Below, piece by piece: positions 28,932 to 36,149 of a DNA stretch of 64,000 nucleotides. The stretch is taken from assembly GCF_021083185.1 (NCBI RefSeq), contig NZ_JAIGQB010000005.1, positions 1-64,000 of the forward strand, in the 5' to 3' direction. A model generated the notes under the pieces. It worked only from the letters and a program-made list of their open reading frames with translations. It did not search any database and had not been told where the DNA came from. The position numbers and the translations under genes were made by a program. Source of the DNA: Nocardioides furvisabuli (lineage in GTDB: Bacteria; Actinomycetota; Actinomycetes; Propionibacteriales; Nocardioidaceae). How positions within the stretch are numbered: position 1 is the first letter of the stretch; every line of letters starts with the position of its first letter.

Positions 28932-28949
28932 GGGTGACCCGGCAGGCGA

Positions 28950-28955
28950 TAACCT
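28950..28955 (+). promoter_or_regulatory. -10 hexamer TAACCT
   Basis: TAACCT, CCTCGCG, then ATG 28963. The 7-base gap suggests a leaderless start even though the upstream gene ends only 31 bases away. Confidence 0.45.
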
Positions 28956-28962
28956 CCTCGCG

Positions 28963-29655
28963 ATGCTGCGCGCCCGACTCCTCACCCTCGTCCTGCTCGT
29001 CCTCGCCCCCCTGCTCTCGGCGTGCGCGAGCGACGAGCCGACCATCGCCCTGCTGGTCGCCGACGGCTCCGACAGCGCCTCGCGCGCGGTGGACGCCGAC
29101 GCCTTCACCGAGCGCGTCGAGGCGACGTGCGACGAGTGCCAGGTCGCGGTGTACGACGCCGAGGGCGACGCCGCGGTGCAGGAGGCCCAGGCCCGTGAGG
29201 CCGAGGCCGACTCGGCCGACGTGATCGTCGTGGTGCCCGTCGACGTCGACGAGCTCGCGTCGCTGACCGCCCGCGACCTGCCCGTGGTGTCGATGGGCGA
29301 GCCGGTGCCGGCCTCGGACCGCTTCGTGGGCCTCGAGCGCGGAGAGGTCGTGCGCCAGGAGGGCTCCGACCTCCAGGCCGCCCGCAACCTGGTGCTGGGC
29401 GACGAGAGGACGATGACCTACGTTCCGACCCGGGCGATGAGCGAGCGCGCGGCGGACCTGGCGGTGGCCTACCTCGCCGACAACCCCGTCGAGGGCGGCG
29501 AGGACGTGAACGGCATCGAGTCCTGGCTCTACCCGGCCCAGGACGTCACCATCGACACCCTCACCTCGGTGCTCGTCGCGCAGGGCGTGCTGACCCTCGA
29601 CGAGCTGTGCGACGGCTCGACCGAGAAGGACTGTGCGAGGCTGGGCATCCGATGA
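28963..29655 (+). CDS. lipoprotein related to periplasmic binding proteins
   Basis: 230 residues from ATG 28963. Lipoprotein signal MLRARLLTLVLLVLAPLLSAC with lipidated Cys at about 21. The mature part begins like a type 1 periplasmic binding protein (TIALLVADGSDSASRAVDADAF, then ADVIVVVPVDVDELASL), but it is shorter than usual ABC sugar-binding proteins (about 320) and looks like a cut-down version. It may be a sensor or scaffold rather than a transporter part, because no permease is near. Its stop overlaps the start of the aminopeptidase gene (ATGA). Confidence 0.75.
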   Translation: MLRARLLTLVLLVLAPLLSACASDEPTIALLVADGSDSASRAVDADAFTERVEATCDECQVAVYDAEGDAAVQEAQAREAEADSADVIVVVPVDVDELASLTARDLPVVSMGEPVPASDRFVGLERGEVVRQEGSDLQAARNLVLGDERTMTYVPTRAMSERAADLAVAYLADNPVEGGEDVNGIESWLYPAQDVTIDTLTSVLVAQGVLTLDELCDGSTEKDCARLGIR

Positions 29656-30434
29656 TCGAGATCCTCACCCCCGCCCAGGTCGACCGCGCCCGTCGTACGG
29701 GGGCCCTCGTCGCCGACATCCTCCACTCCCTGCGTGAGCGCAGCGCCGTGGGGACCAACCTGCTCGACCTCGACCGCTGGACCGCGGAGATGATCCGCGA
29801 GGCCGGTGCCGAGTCCTGCTACGTCGACTACGCCCCCTCCTTCGGCAGCGGCCCGTTCGCCCACTACGTCTGCACGTCGGTCAACGACGCCGTGCTCCAC
29901 GGACGCCCGCGCGACCTCGCCCTGAGCGACGGCGACCTGGTCACCCTCGACCTGGCCGTGCGCCTCGACGGTGTCGCCGCCGACTCCGCGATCAGCTTCC
30001 TGGTGGGGGAGTCCCGCCCCGCCGAGAGCGTGGACCTCATCGAGACCACCCGCGCTGCGCTCGCGGCCGGCATCGCCGCCGCGGGCCCCGGCGCGCGCAT
30101 CGGTGACCTGTCGCACGCCATCGGCACGGTGCTGCGGAGCGCGGGCTACCCGATCAACATGCAGTTCGGTGGCCACGGCATCGGCACGACGATGCACCAG
30201 GACCCCCACGTCTCCAACGACGGCCGCCCCGGTCGCGGCTACCAGCTCCGTCCCGGTCTGCTGCTGGCCCTCGAGCCGTGGATCATGGTCGACACCGACG
30301 AGCTCGTCACCGACGAGGACGGCTGGACGCTTCGCAGCGCCACCGGGTGCCGTACGGCGCACAGCGAGCACACCATCGCGATCACCGAGGACGGCGCCGA
30401 GATCCTGACGCTGCCGACCTCACGCGAGGGTTGA
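29652..30434 (+). CDS. map: type I methionine aminopeptidase
   Basis: 260 residues from ATG 29652, overlapping the lipoprotein gene by 4 bases. It is a creatinase/pita-bread fold with metal ligands visible as LVTLDLAVRL (Asp), VAADSAISF (Asp), GGHGIGTTMHQ (His), LLALEPW (Glu) and TAHSEHTIAIT (His/Glu). It removes N-terminal Met from new proteins. Actinobacteria usually have an additional map gene beside the ribosomal cluster, so this is probably a second copy. It is convergent with the GDPD gene, stops two bases apart. Confidence 0.9.
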   Translation: MIEILTPAQVDRARRTGALVADILHSLRERSAVGTNLLDLDRWTAEMIREAGAESCYVDYAPSFGSGPFAHYVCTSVNDAVLHGRPRDLALSDGDLVTLDLAVRLDGVAADSAISFLVGESRPAESVDLIETTRAALAAGIAAAGPGARIGDLSHAIGTVLRSAGYPINMQFGGHGIGTTMHQDPHVSNDGRPGRGYQLRPGLLLALEPWIMVDTDELVTDEDGWTLRSATGCRTAHSEHTIAITEDGAEILTLPTSREG

Positions 30435-30436
30435 GC

Positions 30437-31285
30437 TCAGCCCGGAAAGGGCCGCGGGACATCCATCCCCTCGTCCGCCAGCACCTCGCGCAGCAGGTCG
30501 GGGCGGTTGGTGATCAGGCCGTCGACGCCGAGCCCGACCAGGTGGCGCATCGTGGCCGCGTCGTCGACGACGTAGGGGATGACAGCGAGCCCGGCGGCGT
30601 GCGCCGCGTCGACCAGGACGGCGGTGGCGTACGGCTCGTACGCCGGGTCGTCCACGCCGGAGCGGTAGGGCGAGCCGTGGATGGGGGAGATCGCGGTGAA
30701 GCCCTGCGCGGCAGCGGCCGCGACGACGTCGTCGTCGACCACCACCCCGTCGAGCCAGGGCGACGGTCCCTCGGTCGCGCGGAGGTACCTCGGCGACACC
30801 AGGACGTTGCGCTCCAGCCCGGGCTCGACGTCGCCGACGCGGTCCAGCACGCCCCAGTCGAAGCACTGGATGCTGGTGCGGGGCACGAGCCCGTCGATGC
30901 GCAGGGCGTCGACGACCTTCTCGACGAACGCCTCGCGCGTGGTGAGCCCCGAGGCGTCGACGGCGTCGTACTTGATCTCGAGGTTGACCCGGACCGGGGC
31001 CGCACCGCGCTCGTCGAGCAGCGCGGCGACCTGGCGCAGCAGCGGCATCGTCGGCGGCAGGTCCGCGCGGGTGAGCGTGCGGATCATCCGCGTGTCGTCG
31101 AGGACCGGGTCGTGGGTGACGACCACGTCGTCCTCGGCCGTCAGGTGCACGTCGAGCTCGAGGGTGGAGACCCCGAGCGCCAGGGCGCGACCGAAGGCCT
31201 CGAGGGTGTTCTCGGGCCAGAGGCCGGCGCCGCCGCGGTGGGCCTCGACGTCGAAGACGTGCAGAGGAGGAGCGTCGAAGGTCAC
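30437..31285 (-). CDS. glycerophosphodiester phosphodiesterase
   Basis: 282 residues from GTG 31285 (GTGA overlap with the fadD15 stop). GDPD TIM-barrel motifs: HRGGAGLWPENT near residue 19, ELDVHLTAEDDVVVTHDP near 45-62, and EIK near 103. No signal peptide, so it acts in the cytosol. It cuts glycerophosphodiesters such as glycerophosphocholine to glycerol-3-phosphate and an alcohol. Co-transcription with an acyl-CoA ligase suggests lipid turnover: head group and fatty acid are both recovered. Confidence 0.9.
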   Translation of the reverse strand: MTFDAPPLHVFDVEAHRGGAGLWPENTLEAFGRALALGVSTLELDVHLTAEDDVVVTHDPVLDDTRMIRTLTRADLPPTMPLLRQVAALLDERGAAPVRVNLEIKYDAVDASGLTTREAFVEKVVDALRIDGLVPRTSIQCFDWGVLDRVGDVEPGLERNVLVSPRYLRATEGPSPWLDGVVVDDDVVAAAAAQGFTAISPIHGSPYRSGVDDPAYEPYATAVLVDAAHAAGLAVIPYVVDDAATMRHLVGLGVDGLITNRPDLLREVLADEGMDVPRPFPG

Positions 31286-33138
31286 TCGGAGTAGAGGCCG
31301 TCGACCACGTCGGCGTACTTGGTCCGCACCACGCGGCGCTTGAGCTTCAGCGTCGGGGTCAGCTCCTCGGACTCGGCCGTCCACTCGTCGGGCAGCAGCT
31401 CCCACGCCTTGACCTGCTCGGGCCGCGAGAGCCGCTCGTTGGCCTTGTCGACCGCCGCCTGCGCCATCGCACGGATCTGCGGCTTGGTCGACAGGTCGGC
31501 GAGGTCGGTGAACTCGATGCCCATCTTCGCCGCCACGAGCGGGGCGATCTCCCCGTCGAGGGTGAGGATCGCGACGACGTAGGAACGGTCGTCGCCGAGC
31601 GCCATCGCGTGCCCGACGATGGGCGACTCCTTGAGGTAGTTCTCGATGTTGGACGGCGCGATGTTCTTGCCCGCGGAGGTGATGATCAGCTCCTTCTTGC
31701 GGTCGATGATCGACACGAAGCCGTCGTCGTCGATCGTGCCGATGTCGCCGGTGTGGATCCATCCTTCGTCGTCGATGAGCGCCCGGGTGGCGGCCTCCTG
31801 CTTGTAGTAGCCCGGGGTGTTGACCGGGCCGCGGCACAGGATCTCCCCGTCCTCGGCGAGGCGGACCTCGATGCCGGGGTTGGGCCGCCCGACCGTGCCG
31901 AGCCGGAAGCCGTCGGGACCGTTGGCGGTGAAGGCGCCTGTCGTCTCGGTCATGCCGTAGACGTCGTAGACCTTGAGGCCGAGCCCGCCCATGAACTTCG
32001 CGACCTCGAGCGGCATCGGGGCCGCAGCGCTGGCCGCCCATGTCACCTGGTCGAGGCCGAGGAGCAGGCGCAGGAAGGCGAGGATCGCGGCGTCCGCCTC
32101 GGCATAGGCCTGCTCGACCTCCGGCGTCATCTCGTTGCCGTGCTCGTGGGCCTGCGTCCACGCCAGGCCCGCCGCCATGGCGTCGGCGACGAGCTTCTGG
32201 TTGGCCGGGTCCGGGTCCTCGGCGAGTTTGGCCGAGATGCCGGTCTTGATCTTCTCCCACACCCGCGGGACGCCGAAGAAGGCGGTGGGGTGCACCTCGC
32301 CGAGCGCGCCGAGCAGGCCGGCGGGGTCGGGGATCGCGTGCACGTGGCTGCCCAGGAACGGGGGACCGTACGTCGCCAGCACCCGTTCGGCGATGTGTGC
32401 GAGCGGCAGGTAGCTGACGGTGCGCTGCTGGCCGTGCAGGCCGGCCGCCTCGAGGGTGGAGACCGCTTCGTACATGACGTTGTGGTGGGTCAGCACGACG
32501 CCCTTGGGGTTGCCGGTGGTGCCCGAGGTGTAGAGGAAGGTGGCCGGCAGGTCGGGGGTGATCCGGTCCATCCGCTCGTCGACGCCGCTCGTGTCCTGGC
32601 CGCGTGCGACGAAGTCGGCCCAGGTCATCACGCGCGGGTCGTCGACCCGGTCGGCGTCGCCGAGCATCACGAGGTGGCGGATCGAGTCGACGTCGGCGAG
32701 CGCCTTCTCCCAGCGCTGGTAGCGGTCGTGGTCCTCCAGCACGACCACCACGGGTCGTGACTCACCGGCGATGAACGACACCTGGTCCTGGGCGAGGGTG
32801 TTGTAGATCGACATCGGGACCGCGGCGGCCGTCATCGCGCCGTAGTCGGCGAGCGTGTGGGCGGTGCGGTTGCTGGCCATGATCGCCACCGGGTCGCCGA
32901 CCTGCACGCCGAGGTCGATCAAGGCGGCGGCGACCTGCCGGGTCAGCTCCCAGGTCTGCGCCCAGCTGATCGTCGACCACGTCTCGCCGTCAGGCACGTC
33001 GTAGCGGTCGGAGAACGCCGGCTGGTCTCCGTACCTCTCGGAGGCCTGTCGCACCGTGGCCGGCATGTGCAGGCCGAGGACGCGGGCCTCGTACTCCTCG
33101 CGTGCTTCGGCGACATCGGCGGGAATCTCGTGGGACAT
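31282..33138 (-). CDS. long-chain fatty acid--CoA ligase (FadD15-like)
   Basis: 618 residues from ATG 33138 with GAGGAG six bases upstream; the track start at 33165 has none. It is an adenylate-forming enzyme: P-loop TSGTTGNPKGVVLTHHN at about 214-230, YGMTETTGAF near 365, the hinge IIDRKKEL near 478, and a long C-terminal region ending in the TPTLKLKRRVV motif typical of FadD15/ACSL. It activates fatty acids with ATP and CoA at the membrane face. The next gene is a GDPD. A CRP-like palindrome sits between this gene and the DUF2243 gene. Confidence 0.92.
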   Translation of the reverse strand: MSHEIPADVAEAREEYEARVLGLHMPATVRQASERYGDQPAFSDRYDVPDGETWSTISWAQTWELTRQVAAALIDLGVQVGDPVAIMASNRTAHTLADYGAMTAAAVPMSIYNTLAQDQVSFIAGESRPVVVVLEDHDRYQRWEKALADVDSIRHLVMLGDADRVDDPRVMTWADFVARGQDTSGVDERMDRITPDLPATFLYTSGTTGNPKGVVLTHHNVMYEAVSTLEAAGLHGQQRTVSYLPLAHIAERVLATYGPPFLGSHVHAIPDPAGLLGALGEVHPTAFFGVPRVWEKIKTGISAKLAEDPDPANQKLVADAMAAGLAWTQAHEHGNEMTPEVEQAYAEADAAILAFLRLLLGLDQVTWAASAAAPMPLEVAKFMGGLGLKVYDVYGMTETTGAFTANGPDGFRLGTVGRPNPGIEVRLAEDGEILCRGPVNTPGYYKQEAATRALIDDEGWIHTGDIGTIDDDGFVSIIDRKKELIITSAGKNIAPSNIENYLKESPIVGHAMALGDDRSYVVAILTLDGEIAPLVAAKMGIEFTDLADLSTKPQIRAMAQAAVDKANERLSRPEQVKAWELLPDEWTAESEELTPTLKLKRRVVRTKYADVVDGLYSE

Positions 33139-33150
33139 GGCTCTCCTCGA

Positions 33151-33166
33151 TGTGGCGGGAATCACA
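33151..33166. promoter_or_regulatory. CRP/GlxR-like palindrome upstream of fadD15
   Basis: TGTGG-CGGGAA-TCACA (minus strand TGTGA-TTCCCG-CCACA) differs from the CRP-family consensus TGTGA-N6-TCACA by one base. It starts 13 bases before the fadD15 ATG. Confidence 0.5.
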
Positions 33167-33269
33167 TCATGGTCGGCGGGACCGAGCGCTGGCTAGGGCA
33201 GACGAGCCCGGCCGTCGGCGGTCCCGTCGCACGACCGGTGGAGACCGGAGACCTGGGTACGGAGGGTCC

Positions 33270-33806
33270 ATGGCAACCCACGTCGCAACCTCCCACGTCG
33301 CAGACCCTCCGTCGCACGCCGCCGGGCTGATGTACGGCATCGGTCTGGGCGGCTTCGTCGACGGGATCGTGCTGCACCAGCTGCTGCAGTGGCACCACAT
33401 GGTGAGCGCCACCGCCGACCACCCGGTCACGACAGTGGCGGGCCTGGAGGTCAACACCCTGGCCGACGGCTTCTTCCACGTCTTCTCGTGGCTGGTGGTG
33501 GTGGGCGCCTCGGTCGTCACACTGGTGCAGTGGCGTCAGGGCCGTCTTCCACCGAGCTGGCGCTTCCACCTCGGCGGCGTGCTCGCCGGCTGGGGAGCCT
33601 TCAACCTCGTCGAGGGCCTGGTGGACCACCAGCTCCTCGGAGTGCACCACGTCCGTGACGACCTCGGCGGTCCGCTGTCGTGGGACCTCGGCTTCCTCGC
33701 CCTCGGCGCGGTCCTGGTGGTGATCGGCTTGCTGGTGGCGCGCTCCGGAGCACGCGTGCTCGAGGACCGGGCCTGGACGCCTACGCCCGAGGGAGAGGGT
33801 GCATGA
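33270..33806 (+). CDS. DUF2243 membrane protein
   Basis: 178 residues from ATG 33270 with GGAGGG at 33261-33266. DUF2243 signature GIGLGGFVDGIVLHQLLQWHHM at about 24-45, then three more hydrophobic segments (about 67-90, 104-122, 143-163) with His residues at helix ends that could bind metal or heme. Function is unknown in the literature I recall; members are often near cytochrome-oxidase-type genes, but not here. Its last 26 bases overlap the end of the opposing phosphoesterase gene. Confidence 0.85.
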   Translation: MATHVATSHVADPPSHAAGLMYGIGLGGFVDGIVLHQLLQWHHMVSATADHPVTTVAGLEVNTLADGFFHVFSWLVVVGASVVTLVQWRQGRLPPSWRFHLGGVLAGWGAFNLVEGLVDHQLLGVHHVRDDLGGPLSWDLGFLALGAVLVVIGLLVARSGARVLEDRAWTPTPEGEGA

Positions 33807-34287
33807 CCAGGTCCTGCACCTCGCCGGAGTCGAGGCTCAGCGTCATGTAGGTGCAGTGCGGTTGCCGCCGGCGGTCGGTCGGTGAGCCGGGGTTGAGCAG
33901 CCGGAGACCGGTGGTCGTCGTCGTGTCCCAGGGGATGTGGCTGTGGCCGAAGACCAGCACGTCGAGGTGGGGGTACGCCGCTGCCATGCGCGCCTCGCGC
34001 CCCTTCGCCTGGCCGGTCTCGTGCACGACCCCGAGCGTGATGCCCTCGACCTCCACCGTGGCGACCTCCGGCAGCCGCTCGCGCAGCTCGCCGTGGTCGT
34101 TGTTCCCCCAGCACGCCACCAGCCGGCGCGAGCGAGCCTCGAGCTCGTCGAGGAGGCGGACGTCCACCCAGTCGCCTGCGTGCACCACCAGGTCGGCTTC
34201 GTCGACCGCCCGCCACAGCGCCTCGGGCAGGTCCCGGGCCCGCTTGGGCAGGTGCGTGTCCGCCATCAGCAGCACTCGCGTCGCCAT
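33781..34287 (-). CDS. YfcE-type metallophosphoesterase
   Basis: 168 residues from ATG 34287 (a start four codons earlier is possible). Binuclear metal motifs: MADTHLP (D-x-H), VVHAGDWVD (GDxxD-like), CWGNNDHGE (GNHD-like), VVHETG, and FGHSHIP (GHTH-like). It is a small cytosolic phosphodiesterase of the MJ0936/YfcE group; the natural substrate is unknown. The gene tail is convergent and overlapping with the DUF2243 gene. Confidence 0.88.
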   Translation of the reverse strand: MATRVLLMADTHLPKRARDLPEALWRAVDEADLVVHAGDWVDVRLLDELEARSRRLVACWGNNDHGELRERLPEVATVEVEGITLGVVHETGQAKGREARMAAAYPHLDVLVFGHSHIPWDTTTTTGLRLLNPGSPTDRRRQPHCTYMTLSLDSGEVQDLVMHPLPRA

Positions 34288-34322
34288 GGGACCAGTCAAC
34301 GCGACCGGTCAAGGCGTCCCGG

Positions 34323-34328
34323 TAGGTT
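34323..34328 (+). promoter_or_regulatory. -10 hexamer TAGGTT
   Basis: TAGGTT, CGGGGGC, then ATG 34336 (7-base gap). Confidence 0.5.
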
Positions 34329-34335
34329 CGGGGGC

Positions 34336-34617
34336 ATGGCACCCGACGACTCCACCACCGACGACATCGTCGCCGAGGCCGCGCTCCAGCTGTGGTCGGC
34401 GGCGCAGACCGACTTCGACCCCTTCGAGGTCCCGTCGGCGGAGTGGCCCGAGACGGCCGTCCCGGTCCGGGACGCCGACATCGCCGTCGACACGCACCTC
34501 GAGGTCGACGACGTGCGCGCTGCGCTCGGACGGCTCGACGGCGTGAAGGTCGTCCTGGGTCGCGAGGCGGGCACGTGCAGCGTGCTGCGAGTGATCCCGG
34601 AGGACGCCCCGCTCTGA
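34336..34617 (+). CDS. small acidic protein, unknown
   Basis: 93 residues from ATG 34336. Acidic, with no signal or membrane segment. It begins with a helix rich in Asp/Thr (PDDSTTDDIVAEAALQLWSAA) and ends with an alpha/beta stretch (VDDVRAALGRLDGVKVVLGREAGTCSVLRVIPED). No recognised family. Lies 15 bases before another small gene on the same strand, probably one operon. Confidence 0.6.
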   Translation: MAPDDSTTDDIVAEAALQLWSAAQTDFDPFEVPSAEWPETAVPVRDADIAVDTHLEVDDVRAALGRLDGVKVVLGREAGTCSVLRVIPEDAPL

Positions 34618-34632
34618 GGCGGGGGAGACGAC

Positions 34633-34941
34633 ATGGTCGCGAGCCGATCAGCGCGCGAGCGCAAGGCGGGCGTGCAGGCGGGGCCGCTGGCGCGGGTGAA
34701 GATCGACCTCGACGGCGACCAGCAGTTCCTCTACCGGATCAGCTGCACGACCTGCGTGGCGCGCGGGCGTACGCCGTGGTCGACGCACCGCGCCGGGGGC
34801 GACAACGGCTTCATGGCCGCGATGGACCGCTGGACCTTCCACCTCGTCGAGAAGCATCCCGGCGAGGACGCCCCGTGCCTGGCCTTCCTGGCCGAGGCCC
34901 AGCAGCGCCTGCACGAGCGGCGCGAGCAGGCGCCGGGGTGA
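34633..34941 (+). CDS. small basic protein with CxxC, unknown
   Basis: 102 residues from ATG 34633 with GGGGGAGA upstream. Contains SCTTCVARGR (CxxC) and later APCLAF, with His residues in THRAGG and HLVEKHPGED, so a metal-binding or zinc-finger-like fold is possible. Length and Cys/His content resemble small zinc-ribbon adaptors. No family is assigned. Convergent with the PspC gene, 6 bases between stops. Confidence 0.6.
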   Translation: MVASRSARERKAGVQAGPLARVKIDLDGDQQFLYRISCTTCVARGRTPWSTHRAGGDNGFMAAMDRWTFHLVEKHPGEDAPCLAFLAEAQQRLHERREQAPG

Positions 34942-34947
34942 GTCGCA

Positions 34948-35133
34948 TCAGTCGCCCTTGGGCATGATGATCCACGCGATGATGTAGGCGAGCTCGCCCG
35001 CTCCCACGAGTCCGAACACCACGAAGGCGAGGCGGACCAGACCGCGCGAGACGCCGAAGCGGTCGGCGAGGCCGGCGCAGACGCCGGCGATGATCTTGCC
35101 CTGACGAGGGCGGACGAGCGTCGAGGTGGCCAT
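34948..35133 (-). CDS. small PspC-domain membrane protein
   Basis: 61 residues from ATG 35133. It is almost only a PspC domain: basic RPRQGKIIAGVCAGLADRFGVSRGLVRLAF, then a membrane helix (VVFGLVGAGELAYIIAWIIMP). Stand-alone PspC proteins of this size are common in actinobacteria and are tied to envelope stress. Two larger PspC proteins lie at 47.3-50 kb. TAGACA sits six bases before the start, a near-leaderless arrangement. Confidence 0.88.
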   Translation of the reverse strand: MATSTLVRPRQGKIIAGVCAGLADRFGVSRGLVRLAFVVFGLVGAGELAYIIAWIIMPKGD

Positions 35134-35212
35134 GAGTCATGTCTACCCGACGGGTGCGTGCGCACCTAGGGTCGCTGCCTGCCCGATTTGCAGCCGGCTG
35201 CCCGCCAACCGA

Positions 35213-35226
35213 GCAACAGCTGTTGC
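35213..35226. repeat. 14-base palindrome
   Basis: GCAACAGCTGTTGC is perfectly self-complementary with no spacer. It shares the CAACA/TGTTG half with the palindrome at 35356-35376. Confidence 0.6.
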
Positions 35227-35355
35227 ACAAACGCCGAGGGCGCGCTGGGTGGCGCGCTGACAAGTGCACTCGCCGACGTGTTCTTGCAGGTCAAGCTCGT
35301 CGACGAAGGGTCGAGGTACGAGAACAGCTTGTGGCACAACCTCCGAGGACCAGTT

Positions 35356-35376
35356 TGGCCAACAGGTTGTTGGCCA
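35356..35376. repeat. 9-base inverted repeat with 3-base spacer
   Basis: TGGCCAACA, GGT, TGTTGGCCA. Could be an operator, a recombination site or a small hairpin; no gene start is close to it. Confidence 0.6.
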
Positions 35377-35547
35377 GCTTCGTCGCCGGTGCCACGAGAC
35401 ACACCCTCAGCGGATCCGGGTGCACGTACGTGTCTCCGCGCAGGAGGGCGACAACCCGTCTCGCGTCACCGGCGCGCGGGTTGGTCATTGCATTGCACGC
35501 GATCAAATGACCGGTTGCCCACCCGTCGACGCCCCAAGGGCTACTAA

Positions 35548-35643
35548 GACCACCACCTCGACCCGGTCCTCGAAGCGGCCCTGAACAACGAGGCTGCCCG
35601 CCTGGCCGCGATCGAGGACCCGGCCCAGCGGTGCATGCCGTGA
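35548..35643 (+). pseudogene. possible 3' remnant of a lost gene
   Basis: After an in-frame TAA at 35545, 31 codons read DHHLDPVLEAALNNEAARLA and onward to RCMP before TGA 35641. Third positions are almost all G or C, unlike the rest of the region. It reads like the helical C-terminus of a lost protein. I do not recognise the family. Confidence 0.35.
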
Positions 35644-35705
35644 ACGAGTCGCTTACAGCCTTCCCGGCGCTCTTTTCGCTCCGGCCGGTGCTCGAGAATC
35701 TGTTC

Positions 35706-35711
35706 TATTGT
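35706..35711 (+). promoter_or_regulatory. -10 hexamer TATTGT
   Basis: TATTGT, TGCCGG, then ATG 35718; supports this start over the upstream one at 35631. Confidence 0.45.
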
Positions 35712-35717
35712 TGCCGG

Positions 35718-35939
35718 ATGCCTCGCCAGCCTCCGTTTCACGTGTGGGTGGATCTGACCGGCAGGTGGTACGTCCCGGCCCCTGGTGTCCTCCTTGCATG
35801 GAGACACTCGGATCGTCGGGGATGGGAGGCGTGGGTGGTGCGCGTGGAGTCCTACTCGACGGGCACCGGGTCCGAGGTGCTCATGTCCCAGTCGTGGGTG
35901 TCGGCGGCCTTGGTGCGCCCAGCGGAGGGCGAGCCCTGA
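35718..35939 (+). CDS. small protein, unknown (Trp-rich)
   Basis: 73 residues from ATG 35718. Rich in Trp and Arg (FHVWVDLTGRWYVPAPGVLL, then AWRHSDRRGWEAWVVRV), with a likely beta-barrel or SH3-like small fold. No signal peptide. It lies at the edge of the odd-composition region and may have come with it. Similar short Trp-rich proteins are seen in other actinobacterial accessory regions, but I cannot name a family. Confidence 0.55.
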   Translation: MPRQPPFHVWVDLTGRWYVPAPGVLLAWRHSDRRGWEAWVVRVESYSTGTGSEVLMSQSWVSAALVRPAEGEP

Positions 35940-36137
35940 CTGTGCCGCGCGCCCAACTGGGACACCACGGCTGGGTGGGTGGTGCAACGAGGCGCGCCGG
36001 AAGGGGGGGCCGGGGTGACAGGTTGTCGATGCCGGGTGACCTGACCACAGCCAGCCGCCCCGCGACGGCGTCTCGGTGCGGAGTCGAGCGCACTGGAGGT
36101 CGGGCGCGCCCGACCGTCCTCGGGTTGGCCGCCTGAC

Positions 36138-36143
36138 TACTGT
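36138..36143 (+). promoter_or_regulatory. -10 hexamer TACTGT
   Basis: TACTGT, CGTGGC, then GTG 36150; no ribosome site is visible. Confidence 0.55.
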
Positions 36144-36149
36144 CGTGGC

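Larger units (their letters stand above)
35134..35717. other. gene-poor region of lower GC with palindromes
   Basis: 584 bases with no convincing full gene. Base composition is lower in GC than the flanks, and codon-position bias is absent in most frames. It holds GCAACAGCTGTTGC (35213-35226, perfect), TGGCCAACA-GGT-TGTTGGCCA (35356-35376, perfect 9-base arms), and a short codon-biased piece at 35548-35643. This looks like the scar of an inserted and decayed element. Confidence 0.55.
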
